NCBI RefSeq assembly: GCF_020991415.1
Contig: NZ_JAJMOY010000003.1
Span: 496,001 to 560,000, forward strand
DNA length: 64,000 nucleotides
From: Flavobacterium sp. ENC
GTDB lineage: Bacteria; Bacteroidota; Bacteroidia; Flavobacteriales; Flavobacteriaceae
Reading direction: 5' to 3'
Part shown: positions 17,343 to 26,747 of the stretch, piece after piece
Layout: the number at the start of each line of letters is the position of its first letter
Numbering within the stretch: position 1 is the first letter of the stretch
The notes under the pieces: generated by a model
The model's database searches: none
What the model was told of the DNA's origin: nothing
What the model saw: the letters and a program-made list of their open reading frames with translations, nothing else
Program-made: the position numbers and the translations under genes

Positions 17343-17739
17343 TAAAGAAGAAGCTTTAATTATAAGAGAACAAGATGTGGTGCCCTTACGCAACCGTGTA
17401 AAAGAGTATGGTGTAAAAATTGGGATGAGCATTCTGAATCAAACCAAATTAATTACGGCCACAAGCGAACTTGTTCGTAATCTCCTTAAATATGGCGGAG
17501 GCGGAAAAGTCATCATTGAATCGGTTAGTAATGGCCGTGATAATGGTGTACGGGTCACTTTTATCGATAATGGTCCCGGAATAGCCGATGTGTCATTGGC
17601 TATGAAAGACGGGTACAGCACCGGGAAAAGCTTAGGTTTAGGACTACCCGGTACCAAAAGACTCGTGAATGAATTTGATATTAAAACAGAACTGGGCAAC
17701 GGTACCACCGTTACTATAATAAAATGGAAAAATGGATAA
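17323..17739 (+). CDS. rsbT: RsbT-like serine kinase
   Basis: From the ATG at 17323 the protein is 138 residues, the usual RsbT length. It is a GHKL ATPase with N-box SELVRNLLKYG, G1 box DNGPGI and G2 box GLGLPGTKRL. RsbT phosphorylates RsbS/RsbR in the stressosome and, once released, switches on a downstream partner. The start overlaps rsbS by 20 bases and the end overlaps the next gene by 8, indicating coupled translation. Confidence 0.9.
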   Translation: MTTITNSKEEALIIREQDVVPLRNRVKEYGVKIGMSILNQTKLITATSELVRNLLKYGGGGKVIIESVSNGRDNGVRVTFIDNGPGIADVSLAMKDGYSTGKSLGLGLPGTKRLVNEFDIKTELGNGTTVTIIKWKNG

Positions 17740-18745
17740 TACGTTTTCCAGTTATAAAATTGACGATCGCAGTCTGATTGCTTTTATAAAAAGAGAAATA
17801 CACAACCTGGCACTTCACATAGGATTTACACCCCACCGCGCTGCTGAAACCGATATTATAGTTGCAGAATTAACCTCCAATCTTATTAAATATGCCAAGG
17901 GAGGGGAGCTGCTATACAGAGCTACTCTGGAAGAAAAACATAATGTAATCGAAATTTATTGTCTGGATAAAGGTGTAGGGTTCGAAAATCTTGCCAAAAT
18001 AATGAATGACGGCTATTCGTCATCCAATACCCTGGGACACGGATTGGGCTCTATCAAAAGACTGAGTACTGATTTTCAGATTTATTCCATGAAAAACTGG
18101 GGATGTGTGCAGTACATCAAAATTGCCGAAAGATCTGATTTGCCTTTGCCTCCTTTACAAAACGGTTTAAATTATGCCGCAATTGCGGTAAACTACCCGG
18201 GCGAAAAGTTCTGCGGGGACGGCTATCATATTAAGTCATCCAAAAAAGGTTTCCAAATATTTTTAGGGGACGGTTTAGGTCATGGTGAAAATGCAAATGA
18301 AGCTGTACAATTAGCCATTAAAGCCTTTAAGCAGTCCATAGAAACAGAACCTTCTGAAATTCTAAGGGATATCCATACAGCAGTAAAAAAGAGCAGGGGT
18401 CTTGTGGGAACAATCGCCACTGTCGATTATAAATCAGATGTATGGAGTATATGCGGAATTGGCAATATCAGTACCCGTATTTATGATGGACTGGAAAATA
18501 AAACCTACACACCTTATAACGGAATTATCGGACACAATATTCCCCGTACCCTGAACAATACTATTGTACCTTACAAAAAACATCAGATTATTGTCATGCA
18601 CAGCGATGGATTGCGCACCAGATGGAACCTGAACGAAATGGCGTCAATAGTAAAACAACAGTCGGGTGTAATTGCATCCGCTATTTTTAAGGAAAATATC
18701 AGAGGAACTGATGATGCCTCTATTCTTGTAGGCAAAATAATCTAA
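17732..18745 (+). CDS. Fused GHKL ATPase - PP2C-type phosphatase (RsbX-like)
   Basis: 337 residues in two parts. Residues 1-~135 are a second RsbT/RsbW-like GHKL ATPase (ELTSNLIKYAKGGE, DKGVGF, GHGLGSIKRL). Residues ~145-337 are a PP2C/SpoIIE-type phosphatase (GDGYHIK, FLGDGLGHGENANEA, VMHSDGLRTRW, DDASILV). RsbX removes phosphates from the stressosome in Bacillus, so the phosphatase part probably resets the complex. The ATPase-phosphatase fusion is the unusual point. It overlaps rsbT by 8 bases. Confidence 0.87.
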   Translation: MDNTFSSYKIDDRSLIAFIKREIHNLALHIGFTPHRAAETDIIVAELTSNLIKYAKGGELLYRATLEEKHNVIEIYCLDKGVGFENLAKIMNDGYSSSNTLGHGLGSIKRLSTDFQIYSMKNWGCVQYIKIAERSDLPLPPLQNGLNYAAIAVNYPGEKFCGDGYHIKSSKKGFQIFLGDGLGHGENANEAVQLAIKAFKQSIETEPSEILRDIHTAVKKSRGLVGTIATVDYKSDVWSICGIGNISTRIYDGLENKTYTPYNGIIGHNIPRTLNNTIVPYKKHQIIVMHSDGLRTRWNLNEMASIVKQQSGVIASAIFKENIRGTDDASILVGKII

Positions 18746-18750
18746 GCACC

Positions 18751-20373
18751 ATGAAAGAGATCATAAAAATAAATCTTGATAACGAAATGGACCTGATTCT
18801 TGCCCACAAGCGCTGCATGAAAATTGCCGAAATGTGCGGGATGCCCTCTTCTTTTCAGACAAGGTTTTCTACAGCGGTATCCGAAATTGCCAGATGTTCG
18901 ATTGCGAAGGGGAAAGATTCAGTGCTGGTGATTGGCATTCATATTACAAAAGCAACTCAAAAGGAAATCCTGGCCATCATTACAGACAGTATTGATTTGA
19001 AAAGTTGTAATCCGGAAGCATTTAACTACGCTTCAAAAATTTCCGGCAATATTGAATACAGTTTTAAAGGAAATCAGTCAACTACCCGAATAAGTCAGCA
19101 GGTACTGTCGCCCGGACTGCTGTCGGAAACGAAAATAAAATCGCTGATTGATTATTTTAAGTTTGAGCCGCCTTTATCTCCGTATGATGAGATTAGAAAG
19201 AAAAATATTGAACTAATAGCGCTTTCAGAAAAATTAATTGAAAGCGAAAACAGATACCGAAAATTAGCGAACACAATCCCGATTTTGATTTGTGAGGTCA
19301 GTGATCGTAATAAAATATTATTGTATAACGAATCATTACTGTATTATTTAAAAGTACCTCCACCAACTTTTGAAAGAAAAAATTTGACGACTTTTATTCA
19401 TCCTGAGGACATTGAAGTAATTTTAGCAGGCTGGGATAAAGCAAAATCAAACCAATCTTCTTTTTCGGGTGAAATCAGGCTTAATAATAGCGGGACTTAC
19501 ATCTGGCACCTTGTGACCATGATTCCGAATAAATCAGAAGATGGATCCTTTAACAGCTGGCTGATTTATTTTATCGATATTAATGCCCAAAAAGTGGTGG
19601 TGGAGACCCTAAAGGATAATACGGAACTAAAAGTGATCCAGCGCGAATTGGAAAGTGCCAACTCCAAATTGGTTTTTAAAAATAAGGAGTTAGAGCAGTT
19701 TGCCTACATTGCGAGTCACGATCTTCAGGAACCGCTGCGCAAGATTATGATTATGATTTCCCGTGCCAGCGAAAATTTATCGGAAGAACAGAAAAAGGAT
19801 TATTATTTTGACCGGATTGCATTGTCGGCAACGCGCTTATCAGATTTAATTACTGACGTTCTTAATTATTCAAGGATAGATAATAACAAACATTTTTTTG
19901 AAGAAGTAGACCTTAATGATATTATTGCTGAAATTTTAGGTGATTTAAGCATGATCATCGAAGAGAAAAATGCGATCATTAACATAGAACCCTTACCGCA
20001 GGTTTTAGGGCTAAATACGCAGCTGCGTCAATTGTTTTATAATCTTGTAAACAACTCGTTTAAATTTAATACTTCAGTACCCTCAGTAACCATTTCGGCT
20101 ACTCTTATGCCGGAAGACAACAATGCATTGGCTTTGTCAGGCGATTACCACATTATCTCTATTGCTGATAATGGTATTGGTATTGAAAGTCAATATTCAA
20201 ACCGCATTTTCAATATGTTCCAGCGTCTTCATGAAAGAGACCAATATGGCGGCAACGGAATAGGTCTCGCCCTGTGCCAGCGTATTATCGAAAACCATAA
20301 CGGGATTATTAATTTTACAAGCACACCCGGTGAAGGCACTATTTTTTGGATATACCTGCGAAAACAGCAGTAG
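18751..20373 (+). CDS. PAS-containing histidine kinase, likely stressosome output
   Basis: 540 residues, no membrane segment. Residues 1-~130 look like a degenerate RsbT/anti-sigma-type ATPase domain (RFSTAVSEIARCSI). A PAS domain spans about 165-290 (FIHPEDIEVIL), then a coiled coil, then HisKA with AYIASHDLQEPLRK (His about 323) and HATPase ending GNGIGLALCQRIIE. It starts 5 bases after the phosphatase gene. In SigB organisms RsbT activates RsbU; here a soluble kinase with an N-terminal RsbT-like fold takes the last place. No response regulator is adjacent. Confidence 0.85.
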   Translation: MKEIIKINLDNEMDLILAHKRCMKIAEMCGMPSSFQTRFSTAVSEIARCSIAKGKDSVLVIGIHITKATQKEILAIITDSIDLKSCNPEAFNYASKISGNIEYSFKGNQSTTRISQQVLSPGLLSETKIKSLIDYFKFEPPLSPYDEIRKKNIELIALSEKLIESENRYRKLANTIPILICEVSDRNKILLYNESLLYYLKVPPPTFERKNLTTFIHPEDIEVILAGWDKAKSNQSSFSGEIRLNNSGTYIWHLVTMIPNKSEDGSFNSWLIYFIDINAQKVVVETLKDNTELKVIQRELESANSKLVFKNKELEQFAYIASHDLQEPLRKIMIMISRASENLSEEQKKDYYFDRIALSATRLSDLITDVLNYSRIDNNKHFFEEVDLNDIIAEILGDLSMIIEEKNAIINIEPLPQVLGLNTQLRQLFYNLVNNSFKFNTSVPSVTISATLMPEDNNALALSGDYHIISIADNGIGIESQYSNRIFNMFQRLHERDQYGGNGIGLALCQRIIENHNGIINFTSTPGEGTIFWIYLRKQQ

Positions 20374-20656
20374 TGATATTCAGCGATAGTAAACCCGTTT
20401 ATAAAGTTCTGGAATTTACGGCCGGAATTTTATCGACAAATGAAGAAATCACTTTTTTTGATACAATTCCGTTTTCTTGTAGCTCATATAGCTGCTAAGC
20501 CTGTCTTTAGTTCAATAAATTCAGGCCTTTCTGCCTATTCTAAAATTAGGGTTTCCAATAGGGAAGCTCTAACATTGCAATCCAAAAAAAACTTTTTAAA
20601 ATACTAGTATTTCTCTGGTAGTATTATCAAACAACTCTTCCTGCTATTTAGATTAA

Positions 20657-20692
20657 CGGATTATAGCAATCCGCTTTATTTTTCTTTAATTT
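20657..20692 (+). terminator. Terminator-like stem-loop after the stressosome operon
   Basis: CGGATT (20657-20662) pairs with AATCCG (20668-20673), followed by a T-rich run. The 430-base gap 20374-20804 otherwise shows no coding sequence. The stem is short. Confidence 0.5.
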
Positions 20693-20752
20693 TTAAAATT
20701 GAATTATAAATAAAAAAATGATACGAAATTTCATTACTTGCCGCAAGACAAG

Positions 20753-20782
20753 TTTTGCAGGTTTTATTCGCACTTTCTTTGC
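20753..20782 (+). promoter_or_regulatory. Candidate promoter of the hydrolase cluster
   Basis: TTTTG at 20753-20757 and TTTCTTTGC at 20774-20782 (one base off TAnnTTTGC), spaced 16 bases, 22 bases before the ATG at 20805. Spacing is slightly short. Confidence 0.4.
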
Positions 20783-20804
20783 ATAGTATTAAACAAATCA
20801 TATT

Positions 20805-21578
20805 ATGCAAAACGAAAAAAACAACACACAGCAGGAATTAAATTCCTCATTATCTAAGAGTAAAAATACTATTGTCATTGTCCATGGAGCATGGTCATCT
20901 GCAAATGACTGGCATCATGTTGCCGGCTATCTTACAGCAGAAGACATTAACCTTATCACAGTAAATCTTCCGGGTCATGGTACTGATCAGACCCCTGTAT
21001 CGAACATTAGTTTACAGCTTTATGTATATGAAGTTTTAAAAGCGATTGGAGATGCAACAGCTGTTACCCTTGTTGGTCACAGTTTTGGTGGAATAGTAGT
21101 AAGTGAAGTAGCAGAGTTAATTGCTCCGCAGATAAAAAAACTAATTTACATTGCCGCCTTTGTTCCTAAAAATGGAGACAGCTTATTATCACTGGCACAA
21201 ACGGACTCAGAGAGTCATATTGGTAAAAGTCTTATTGTAGATGAGCTGGCGGGAGTAGCCCGTATAACGAAAGAGGCAATTACAGACGTTTTTTTAGCAG
21301 ATGCCCCAAAACCGGTGGCAGAATATGTAACTAATAATCTGAGACCAGAACCTTCAGCCCCGTTATCTACTGCGGTCACCTTATCTGAGGCTAATTTCGG
21401 TAACATTAATAAGGTATATGTTCACAGTCTTAATGACCATACAATAGGCTATTCACTTCAGCAAAAAATGGTAAAAGAGGCAGGAATTTTAAGAACTTAT
21501 TCGCTTCCTTCCAGCCACACACCATTTATAGTATTTCCTCAAATACTATCCGCAATTTTAACGCTTGAAGCTAAATAA
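20805..21578 (+). CDS. Alpha/beta hydrolase, EstC/methylesterase-like, no signal peptide
   Basis: 257 residues. A hydrophilic N-terminus is followed by VIVHGAWSSANDWHHVA, nucleophile motif GHSFGG, Asp in LNDHTIG and His in SSHTPF. This layout matches the plant hydroxynitrile-lyase/salicylate-methylesterase-like branch and bacterial EstC. Substrate unknown; ester hydrolysis is likely. It is a close paralogue of the gene at 22463 (they share most of the core, including IAPQIKK and PKNG-SLLSLA), but that one carries a signal peptide and this one does not. Confidence 0.85.
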   Translation: MQNEKNNTQQELNSSLSKSKNTIVIVHGAWSSANDWHHVAGYLTAEDINLITVNLPGHGTDQTPVSNISLQLYVYEVLKAIGDATAVTLVGHSFGGIVVSEVAELIAPQIKKLIYIAAFVPKNGDSLLSLAQTDSESHIGKSLIVDELAGVARITKEAITDVFLADAPKPVAEYVTNNLRPEPSAPLSTAVTLSEANFGNINKVYVHSLNDHTIGYSLQQKMVKEAGILRTYSLPSSHTPFIVFPQILSAILTLEAK

Positions 21579-21620
21579 AACACATCTCACAATATAAATA
21601 ACTCTTTAATTAGTACAATC

Positions 21621-22436
21621 ATGAAAAAATTAAAATTAATTCAACTTCTCGTTGTGGCCTGTATCTTCATCTTATCATCCTGTTCAAGTGACGATAAACA
21701 GCCCGAAAACCTAAAAAATTATGTCCTTGTTCACGGAGCATGGCAGGCTCCTTATGCATGGCAGACCGTAAAAGCTAAGCTTGAAAAACAGGGTAATAAA
21801 GTAATTGTTGTGGAGTTACCGGGTCATGGCAATGATAAAACTTCTCCAGGCACAATAACGCTGGATGTTTATAAACAAAAGGTAATTGATGCACTCTCCA
21901 CAATAGATGGAAAAGTGATCTTAGTAGGCCATAGTCTTGGCGGCATGATCATTTCATCGGTGGCGGAAGCGGTGCCTGCGAAAATTGAAAAACTGGTTTA
22001 CGTGGCTGCTTATTTACCAGAGTCAGGTCAGAATTTAGATCAGTTGTCACATATGGATCCAGATTCTCAGCTTGGAATCAAGGGTAATCTAATTTTTAAT
22101 GATAATGGTACTGTAGATGTAAAACAAGATCAGATCGTTAATCTGTTTATTCAGGACGGCAGTCCGGAAATTCAAAACCTCGTAGTAAAGAATTATCGAA
22201 CAGAGCCATTAACTCCGTTTATTAATCCTGTAGTACTTACGGAGCAAAATTTTGGATCAGTTAAAAAAGCATACATCAAAACGTTACAGGATCATGTTGT
22301 GTCGCCTTACCTGCAAAATAAAATGATCGAAACCGGTAAAGTCAAATCTGTATACGAGATCAATACAGGACATAGTCCATTCCTTTCACAGCCCGACGAA
22401 TTGTCATCGATATTGACAAAAATAGCAAACAACTAA
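21621..22436 (+). CDS. Alpha/beta hydrolase, lipoprotein form
   Basis: 271 residues. The signal sequence ends in a lipobox (ILSSC, Cys about 21) followed by SSDDK, so it is a membrane-anchored lipoprotein, possibly surface-exposed. The catalytic domain repeats the scheme of its neighbours: LVHGAWQAPYAWQTV, GHSLGG, and His in TGHSPF. It is the most diverged of the three tandem copies. It lies 42 bases after the first copy and 26 before the third. Confidence 0.85.
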   Translation: MKKLKLIQLLVVACIFILSSCSSDDKQPENLKNYVLVHGAWQAPYAWQTVKAKLEKQGNKVIVVELPGHGNDKTSPGTITLDVYKQKVIDALSTIDGKVILVGHSLGGMIISSVAEAVPAKIEKLVYVAAYLPESGQNLDQLSHMDPDSQLGIKGNLIFNDNGTVDVKQDQIVNLFIQDGSPEIQNLVVKNYRTEPLTPFINPVVLTEQNFGSVKKAYIKTLQDHVVSPYLQNKMIETGKVKSVYEINTGHSPFLSQPDELSSILTKIANN

Positions 22437-22462
22437 ATAGTAACAAGTAACAAATATACATC

Positions 22463-23260
22463 ATGAAAAATTCAATTTTAGCACTGGCAATACTATTGCT
22501 TACCACGGTTACAGCTTTATCCCAAACGAATAAAGCGCAAAATACAAGTACAATCGTAATCATCCACGGTGCATGGTCATCGTCAAACGATTGGCAGCAC
22601 GTTTCAGAAGATCTGACTGCTGGTGGCAATTCGGTTATTTCCGTTAACCTCCCCGGGCACGGAACCGATAATACCGCAATCTCAGTCATTAGCTTAAAGC
22701 TGTATGTGGACGAAGTTAAAAAAGCCATTGGAGACAAACAAAATATTGTACTGGTTGGGCACAGCTTTGGCGGAATTGTAGCAAGCCAGGTTGCAGAAGA
22801 GATTGCGCCTCAGATAAAAAAGATCATTTACATCGCGGCATACGTTCCGAAAAATGGAGAAAGCCTGTTGTCTCTTGCAAAAACGGATGCAGAGAGCCAT
22901 GTTGGTAAAAACCTTATTGTAGAAGAAAAAGCGGGGATTGCAACTATAAAAAAAGAAGGTATTGCCGATGTTTTTCTAGCCGATGCTCCTGCCAAGGTAG
23001 CCGAATACGTAAGCAATAATTTAAAACCGGAACCATTAGCTCCCTTAGCTACTCCGGTAACTTTGACTGAAGGCAAATTTGGAAAAATAGATAAAGTGTT
23101 TGTTTACAGCCTAAATGACCATACAATAGGTTATTCACTTCAGCAAAAAATGGCGAAAGATGCCGGTATACAAAGACTATATGCGCTGCCGTCAAGCCAT
23201 ACACCTTTTATCATGTTCCCGCATATTTTGGCTCAAATCATAGATTTGGAAGCAAAATAA
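22463..23260 (+). CDS. Alpha/beta hydrolase, secreted form
   Basis: 265 residues with a clear Sec signal peptide (MKNSILALAILLLTTVTALSQ). The mature part is nearly colinear with the 20805 gene: VIIHGAWSSSNDWQHVS, GHSFGG, LNDHTIG and SSHTPF. The Ser-Asp-His triad is complete. Third of three tandem paralogues that differ mainly in export signal. Probably a periplasmic esterase. Confidence 0.86.
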   Translation: MKNSILALAILLLTTVTALSQTNKAQNTSTIVIIHGAWSSSNDWQHVSEDLTAGGNSVISVNLPGHGTDNTAISVISLKLYVDEVKKAIGDKQNIVLVGHSFGGIVASQVAEEIAPQIKKIIYIAAYVPKNGESLLSLAKTDAESHVGKNLIVEEKAGIATIKKEGIADVFLADAPAKVAEYVSNNLKPEPLAPLATPVTLTEGKFGKIDKVFVYSLNDHTIGYSLQQKMAKDAGIQRLYALPSSHTPFIMFPHILAQIIDLEAK

Positions 23261-23389
23261 GTAAAGTTCAGTACTAAATAAAAAAACAGCATAGGGTAAG
23301 GATCATTGCAATGAATACTAATACTGCATGGAATTTTCACAACGATACAATGGTTCTTACTTTAAATCATTAAATAGAAATTAAAAGAA

Positions 23390-24256
23390 ATGGAAACGAA
23401 AGAAAATATTTTCACATCAGAAGAATTTACCCATAAGACAGCACCAACAAAAAAGATAAACGTAAACGGAAGCGATTTTACCTACCGCTCTTTCGGTAAG
23501 AAAGAAGGCATACCGGTTATATTTTTACAACATTTTACTGGCAATATGGATAATTGGGATCCTGAAGTTACAAATGCAATTGCCAGTAAATATCCGGTAA
23601 TACTGTTTAACAATAAAGGAGTGGGCAGTTCTGAAGGGGCTACTCCGGATAATGTACCGGCAATGGCACAAGATGCTGTCGATTTTATCCGCGCCTTAGG
23701 ATACAATAAAGTTAACCTTTTAGGTTTCTCACTTGGCGGTTTCATCGGACAACAAATAGCCGCAGACTATCCGGAACTGGTACATAAGCTTATATTGGCC
23801 GGTACAGGATCTATAGGCGGAAAAGCGATCGCACAATTAGAATCACATTTGGAAAAAGCTTTTGTTGACGGACCTGACAGAGTATTAATTAATCTTTTTT
23901 TCAGCAAAACGCCAGGCAGTATCAAAGCTGGTGAAGCTTTTTTAGAAAGATTGGCAGAAAGAAAACTAGACAGGGATTTACCAACCAGTCAGGATACAAT
24001 TGAAAGTCAGGCCAGAGCCATAATAGGCTACGGTTTAGCTACAGATGAAGGCAACAAACAGCTAAGGTCTATTAAGCAGCCCGTACTTATTGTGAATGGG
24101 AGTGACGATACTATGGTCGATTCGATCAATTCGTACATAATGCTTCAGCACATTCCAGACGCAAAATTGGTACTTTGGAGTGATTCAGGCCATGGGGGAA
24201 TTTTTCAGTATGCAGGAGATTTTGCTCAGGAAGCAAACGCATTTTTACTGAATTAA
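23390..24256 (+). CDS. Alpha/beta hydrolase, second subfamily
   Basis: 288 residues, cytoplasmic. Nucleophile motif LLGFSLGG, acid in NGSDDTMVDS, base in SDSGHGG. It differs from the three upstream copies and looks like the common proline-iminopeptidase/3-oxoadipate-lactonase-like branch. The cap domain lies between about 130 and 220. A 128-base gap before it holds only a 20-codon open frame (23311-23373) of doubtful meaning. Substrate unknown. Confidence 0.83.
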   Translation: METKENIFTSEEFTHKTAPTKKINVNGSDFTYRSFGKKEGIPVIFLQHFTGNMDNWDPEVTNAIASKYPVILFNNKGVGSSEGATPDNVPAMAQDAVDFIRALGYNKVNLLGFSLGGFIGQQIAADYPELVHKLILAGTGSIGGKAIAQLESHLEKAFVDGPDRVLINLFFSKTPGSIKAGEAFLERLAERKLDRDLPTSQDTIESQARAIIGYGLATDEGNKQLRSIKQPVLIVNGSDDTMVDSINSYIMLQHIPDAKLVLWSDSGHGGIFQYAGDFAQEANAFLLN

Positions 24257-24510
24257 GATCAAAGTACAACGCTGTAATTATAGGAATTTATCAATTGAAA
24301 AACCGATTGTCGACTGTTGGCAGAAGTAATTTTTTTTCTATTTGAATAACAAAAAACTTACAAATGTTTTAGATGATCATACACCAATGGCCGGTAATCG
24401 TTTTTTTTAACTGATTTAGAATTGTGTTTTACCTAATTATTACGAATTGATTAATTTTGACATATAACGGTCTTAAGAAACTATTGCTTATACTATTAAT
24501 AACAAAATAA

Positions 24511-25104
24511 ATGGACAAACAGGGACTAAAAAATTACATTATAAAAAATTTGCCATTTCCAGATCAGACTTTAGATCATGTGGTAGAATATTTTGAAGAG
24601 ATTACGATTTCAAAAGACGAGTTTTTTCTTAAGGAAGGAAAAATAAATGAGCACTATTTCTTTTTGCAGAGCGGTTTTATGAGAGCGTTTACCTATGACA
24701 ACAATGGAAATGAAATAACGACCAATTTTTATCAAAAAGACAGTGTGGTATTCGAAGTTTCATCATTTTATTTAAAAACCAAATCAACTGAGAATATTCA
24801 GGCGGTTACAGATTGCAGGGGGTATGCCATCAGCTATGAACAATTAAATTTATTGTTACATGATATTCCTGAATTTAGGGCGTATGGGGTAAAAATGCTG
24901 GCAAGAGAATATGTATTGTATAAGAAAAGAACATTAGACCTGATTAATCTTAGTGGTGAAGCCCGGTATGAGAATCTTATCACGACCAATAAAGAAGTAT
25001 TTCAGTTTGCCCAGCTCAAACAAATCGCTTCTTATCTAAATGTTACGGATACTTCATTAAGCCGGATTAGAAGGGAGTTTTTAAAAAATAAACCTGATTT
25101 TTAG
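24511..25104 (+). CDS. Crp/Fnr-family regulator
   Basis: 197 residues with a cNMP-type sensor roll (FLKEGKINEHYFFLQSGFMRAF) and a C-terminal winged helix (LKQIASYLNVTDTSLSRIRREF). It is more distant from the other two Crp-like proteins in the window than they are from each other. The S10 peptidase gene follows by 27 bases, so the two may be co-transcribed and the regulator may act on the hydrolase group. Confidence 0.83.
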   Translation: MDKQGLKNYIIKNLPFPDQTLDHVVEYFEEITISKDEFFLKEGKINEHYFFLQSGFMRAFTYDNNGNEITTNFYQKDSVVFEVSSFYLKTKSTENIQAVTDCRGYAISYEQLNLLLHDIPEFRAYGVKMLAREYVLYKKRTLDLINLSGEARYENLITTNKEVFQFAQLKQIASYLNVTDTSLSRIRREFLKNKPDF

Positions 25105-25131
25105 TACTCACTTCAAATAAATAATTGTCAA

Positions 25132-26691
25132 ATGCCGAATGCCGCCAGATTCTTTTTAGTTACGGTCTTTTCTTTCTTTTCCATATTCCTTTTTAGTCAG
25201 GAAAATACAGTAAAGGCTAACGAACAGCTTTTCTTCAGTACAAAACACACCATTGCTATTAAGGGAAAACCTATACGTTTCACTGCAATTGCAGATGAAA
25301 TATACCTTAAAAACGATGACAATAAAATTATAGCCAGTGTATTTAGTTTTTCCTATATCAGGAAAAGTAAAAATAACGAAGTCAGGCCTGTTGTTTTTGT
25401 CTTCAATGGTGGCCCGGGATCATCCTCCATCTGGCTGCATCTGAGCAGTATTGCACCTTGGAAAGTAAAACTGACTCCGGAAATTAATTCCTCTAACATA
25501 CCTCCGTTTGGGTTAGAAGATAATGCCAACTGTTTGCTTGATGTAGCAGATCTGGTATTTATCGACCCTGTGGGTACAGGTTTCAGTCGTATCATTTCTC
25601 CGGGTACTCCGCAGGATTTTTACGGAGTAGATCAGGATGCTGAATCGATGGCGCAATTTATAGAAAAGTGGTTAATTAAAAACAATAGGTGGAATTCGCC
25701 CAAATTTCTTATCGGGGAAAGTTACGGAAGCCAACGCGTTTCAGTTCTTCCCAGAGCACTTATGGGCGGGGTAATGTATGCTGGTGTAATGAGGGGCATC
25801 ACACTAAATGGAATTATTATGTTGGGAACCACTCTCGAATCGCCTTTAAAAAAGATAACAGCTGATGCCAAATTAGAAAGAGCAGCTTCATTACTGCCAA
25901 CATTAGCAAAAACAGCCTGGTACTATAATAAAATAGACAAAACCTTATATTCTTACGAGGAATTTCAAAAAGAAATTGCAGTATTTGCAGCAAAAGACTA
26001 TTTCAATGCACTTGTATTGGAGCACCAGCAAAAACTTTCGGTAACGGAAAGGAATGGTATCATTGACAAACTTTGCAGATACACAGGACTCGCGGCAGAT
26101 TTTTTTTCGTCGACACTTGAAATAGATCCAAAAATTTTTGCAGACCGCCTTCTGGCTAAGGAAAATCTGCAGATTGGACTATATGATACAAGATACACCC
26201 TTCCGCTTGAACATTCCGGGAATGATCCGGTTGCCGACGATCCGTCAATGGCAAGGTATGTTCCCGGATTTACTGCGGCATTTAGAGAGATGCTCGCTTC
26301 AAAATTAAAGATTAACATTCAGGATCCGTATAAAACGATTGACTGGAAAAACATTTCGTTTCAATGGCAGTGGTCGCGAAAAGAGACCAAAGAAGGCCCT
26401 GATTTTACAGACGACTTAAATGTGGTCTTACGCAGAACTCCAAATCTAAAAGTATTTATAGCGGCAGGAAGTTATGATTTGTCCACCCCGGCAGGCTATG
26501 CAAGAAATACGACCGAAAAAGCGCATTTTTCTGCAGACAGAGTCATTTTTAAAGAGTATGAATCAGGTCATATGTTATATTTGGGCAGCACAGGAAAATT
26601 ATTTAGTGACGATTTACGATTGTTTATCTTAAGTAGTTCTACAGGGAAAGCAACAGAACCTTCGCAACCCATGAAGATGCTTAAAAAATAA
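25132..26691 (+). CDS. Secreted S10 serine carboxypeptidase-like protein
   Basis: 519 residues with a signal peptide (cleavage near SQ, residue 22). S10 family marks are complete: FNGGPGSSSIWLH, FIDPVGTGFSR, nucleophile GESYGSQR, Asp in AAGSYDLSTP and His in SGHMLY. These peptidases remove C-terminal residues; bacterial members are poorly studied. The family is firm, the physiological substrate unknown. Confidence 0.9.
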   Translation: MPNAARFFLVTVFSFFSIFLFSQENTVKANEQLFFSTKHTIAIKGKPIRFTAIADEIYLKNDDNKIIASVFSFSYIRKSKNNEVRPVVFVFNGGPGSSSIWLHLSSIAPWKVKLTPEINSSNIPPFGLEDNANCLLDVADLVFIDPVGTGFSRIISPGTPQDFYGVDQDAESMAQFIEKWLIKNNRWNSPKFLIGESYGSQRVSVLPRALMGGVMYAGVMRGITLNGIIMLGTTLESPLKKITADAKLERAASLLPTLAKTAWYYNKIDKTLYSYEEFQKEIAVFAAKDYFNALVLEHQQKLSVTERNGIIDKLCRYTGLAADFFSSTLEIDPKIFADRLLAKENLQIGLYDTRYTLPLEHSGNDPVADDPSMARYVPGFTAAFREMLASKLKINIQDPYKTIDWKNISFQWQWSRKETKEGPDFTDDLNVVLRRTPNLKVFIAAGSYDLSTPAGYARNTTEKAHFSADRVIFKEYESGHMLYLGSTGKLFSDDLRLFILSSSTGKATEPSQPMKMLKK

Positions 26692-26747
26692 TAATACGCC
26701 AATTGTTTTAAACTACATTTCGAATCATTAATCAGGCTCTTCAATTT

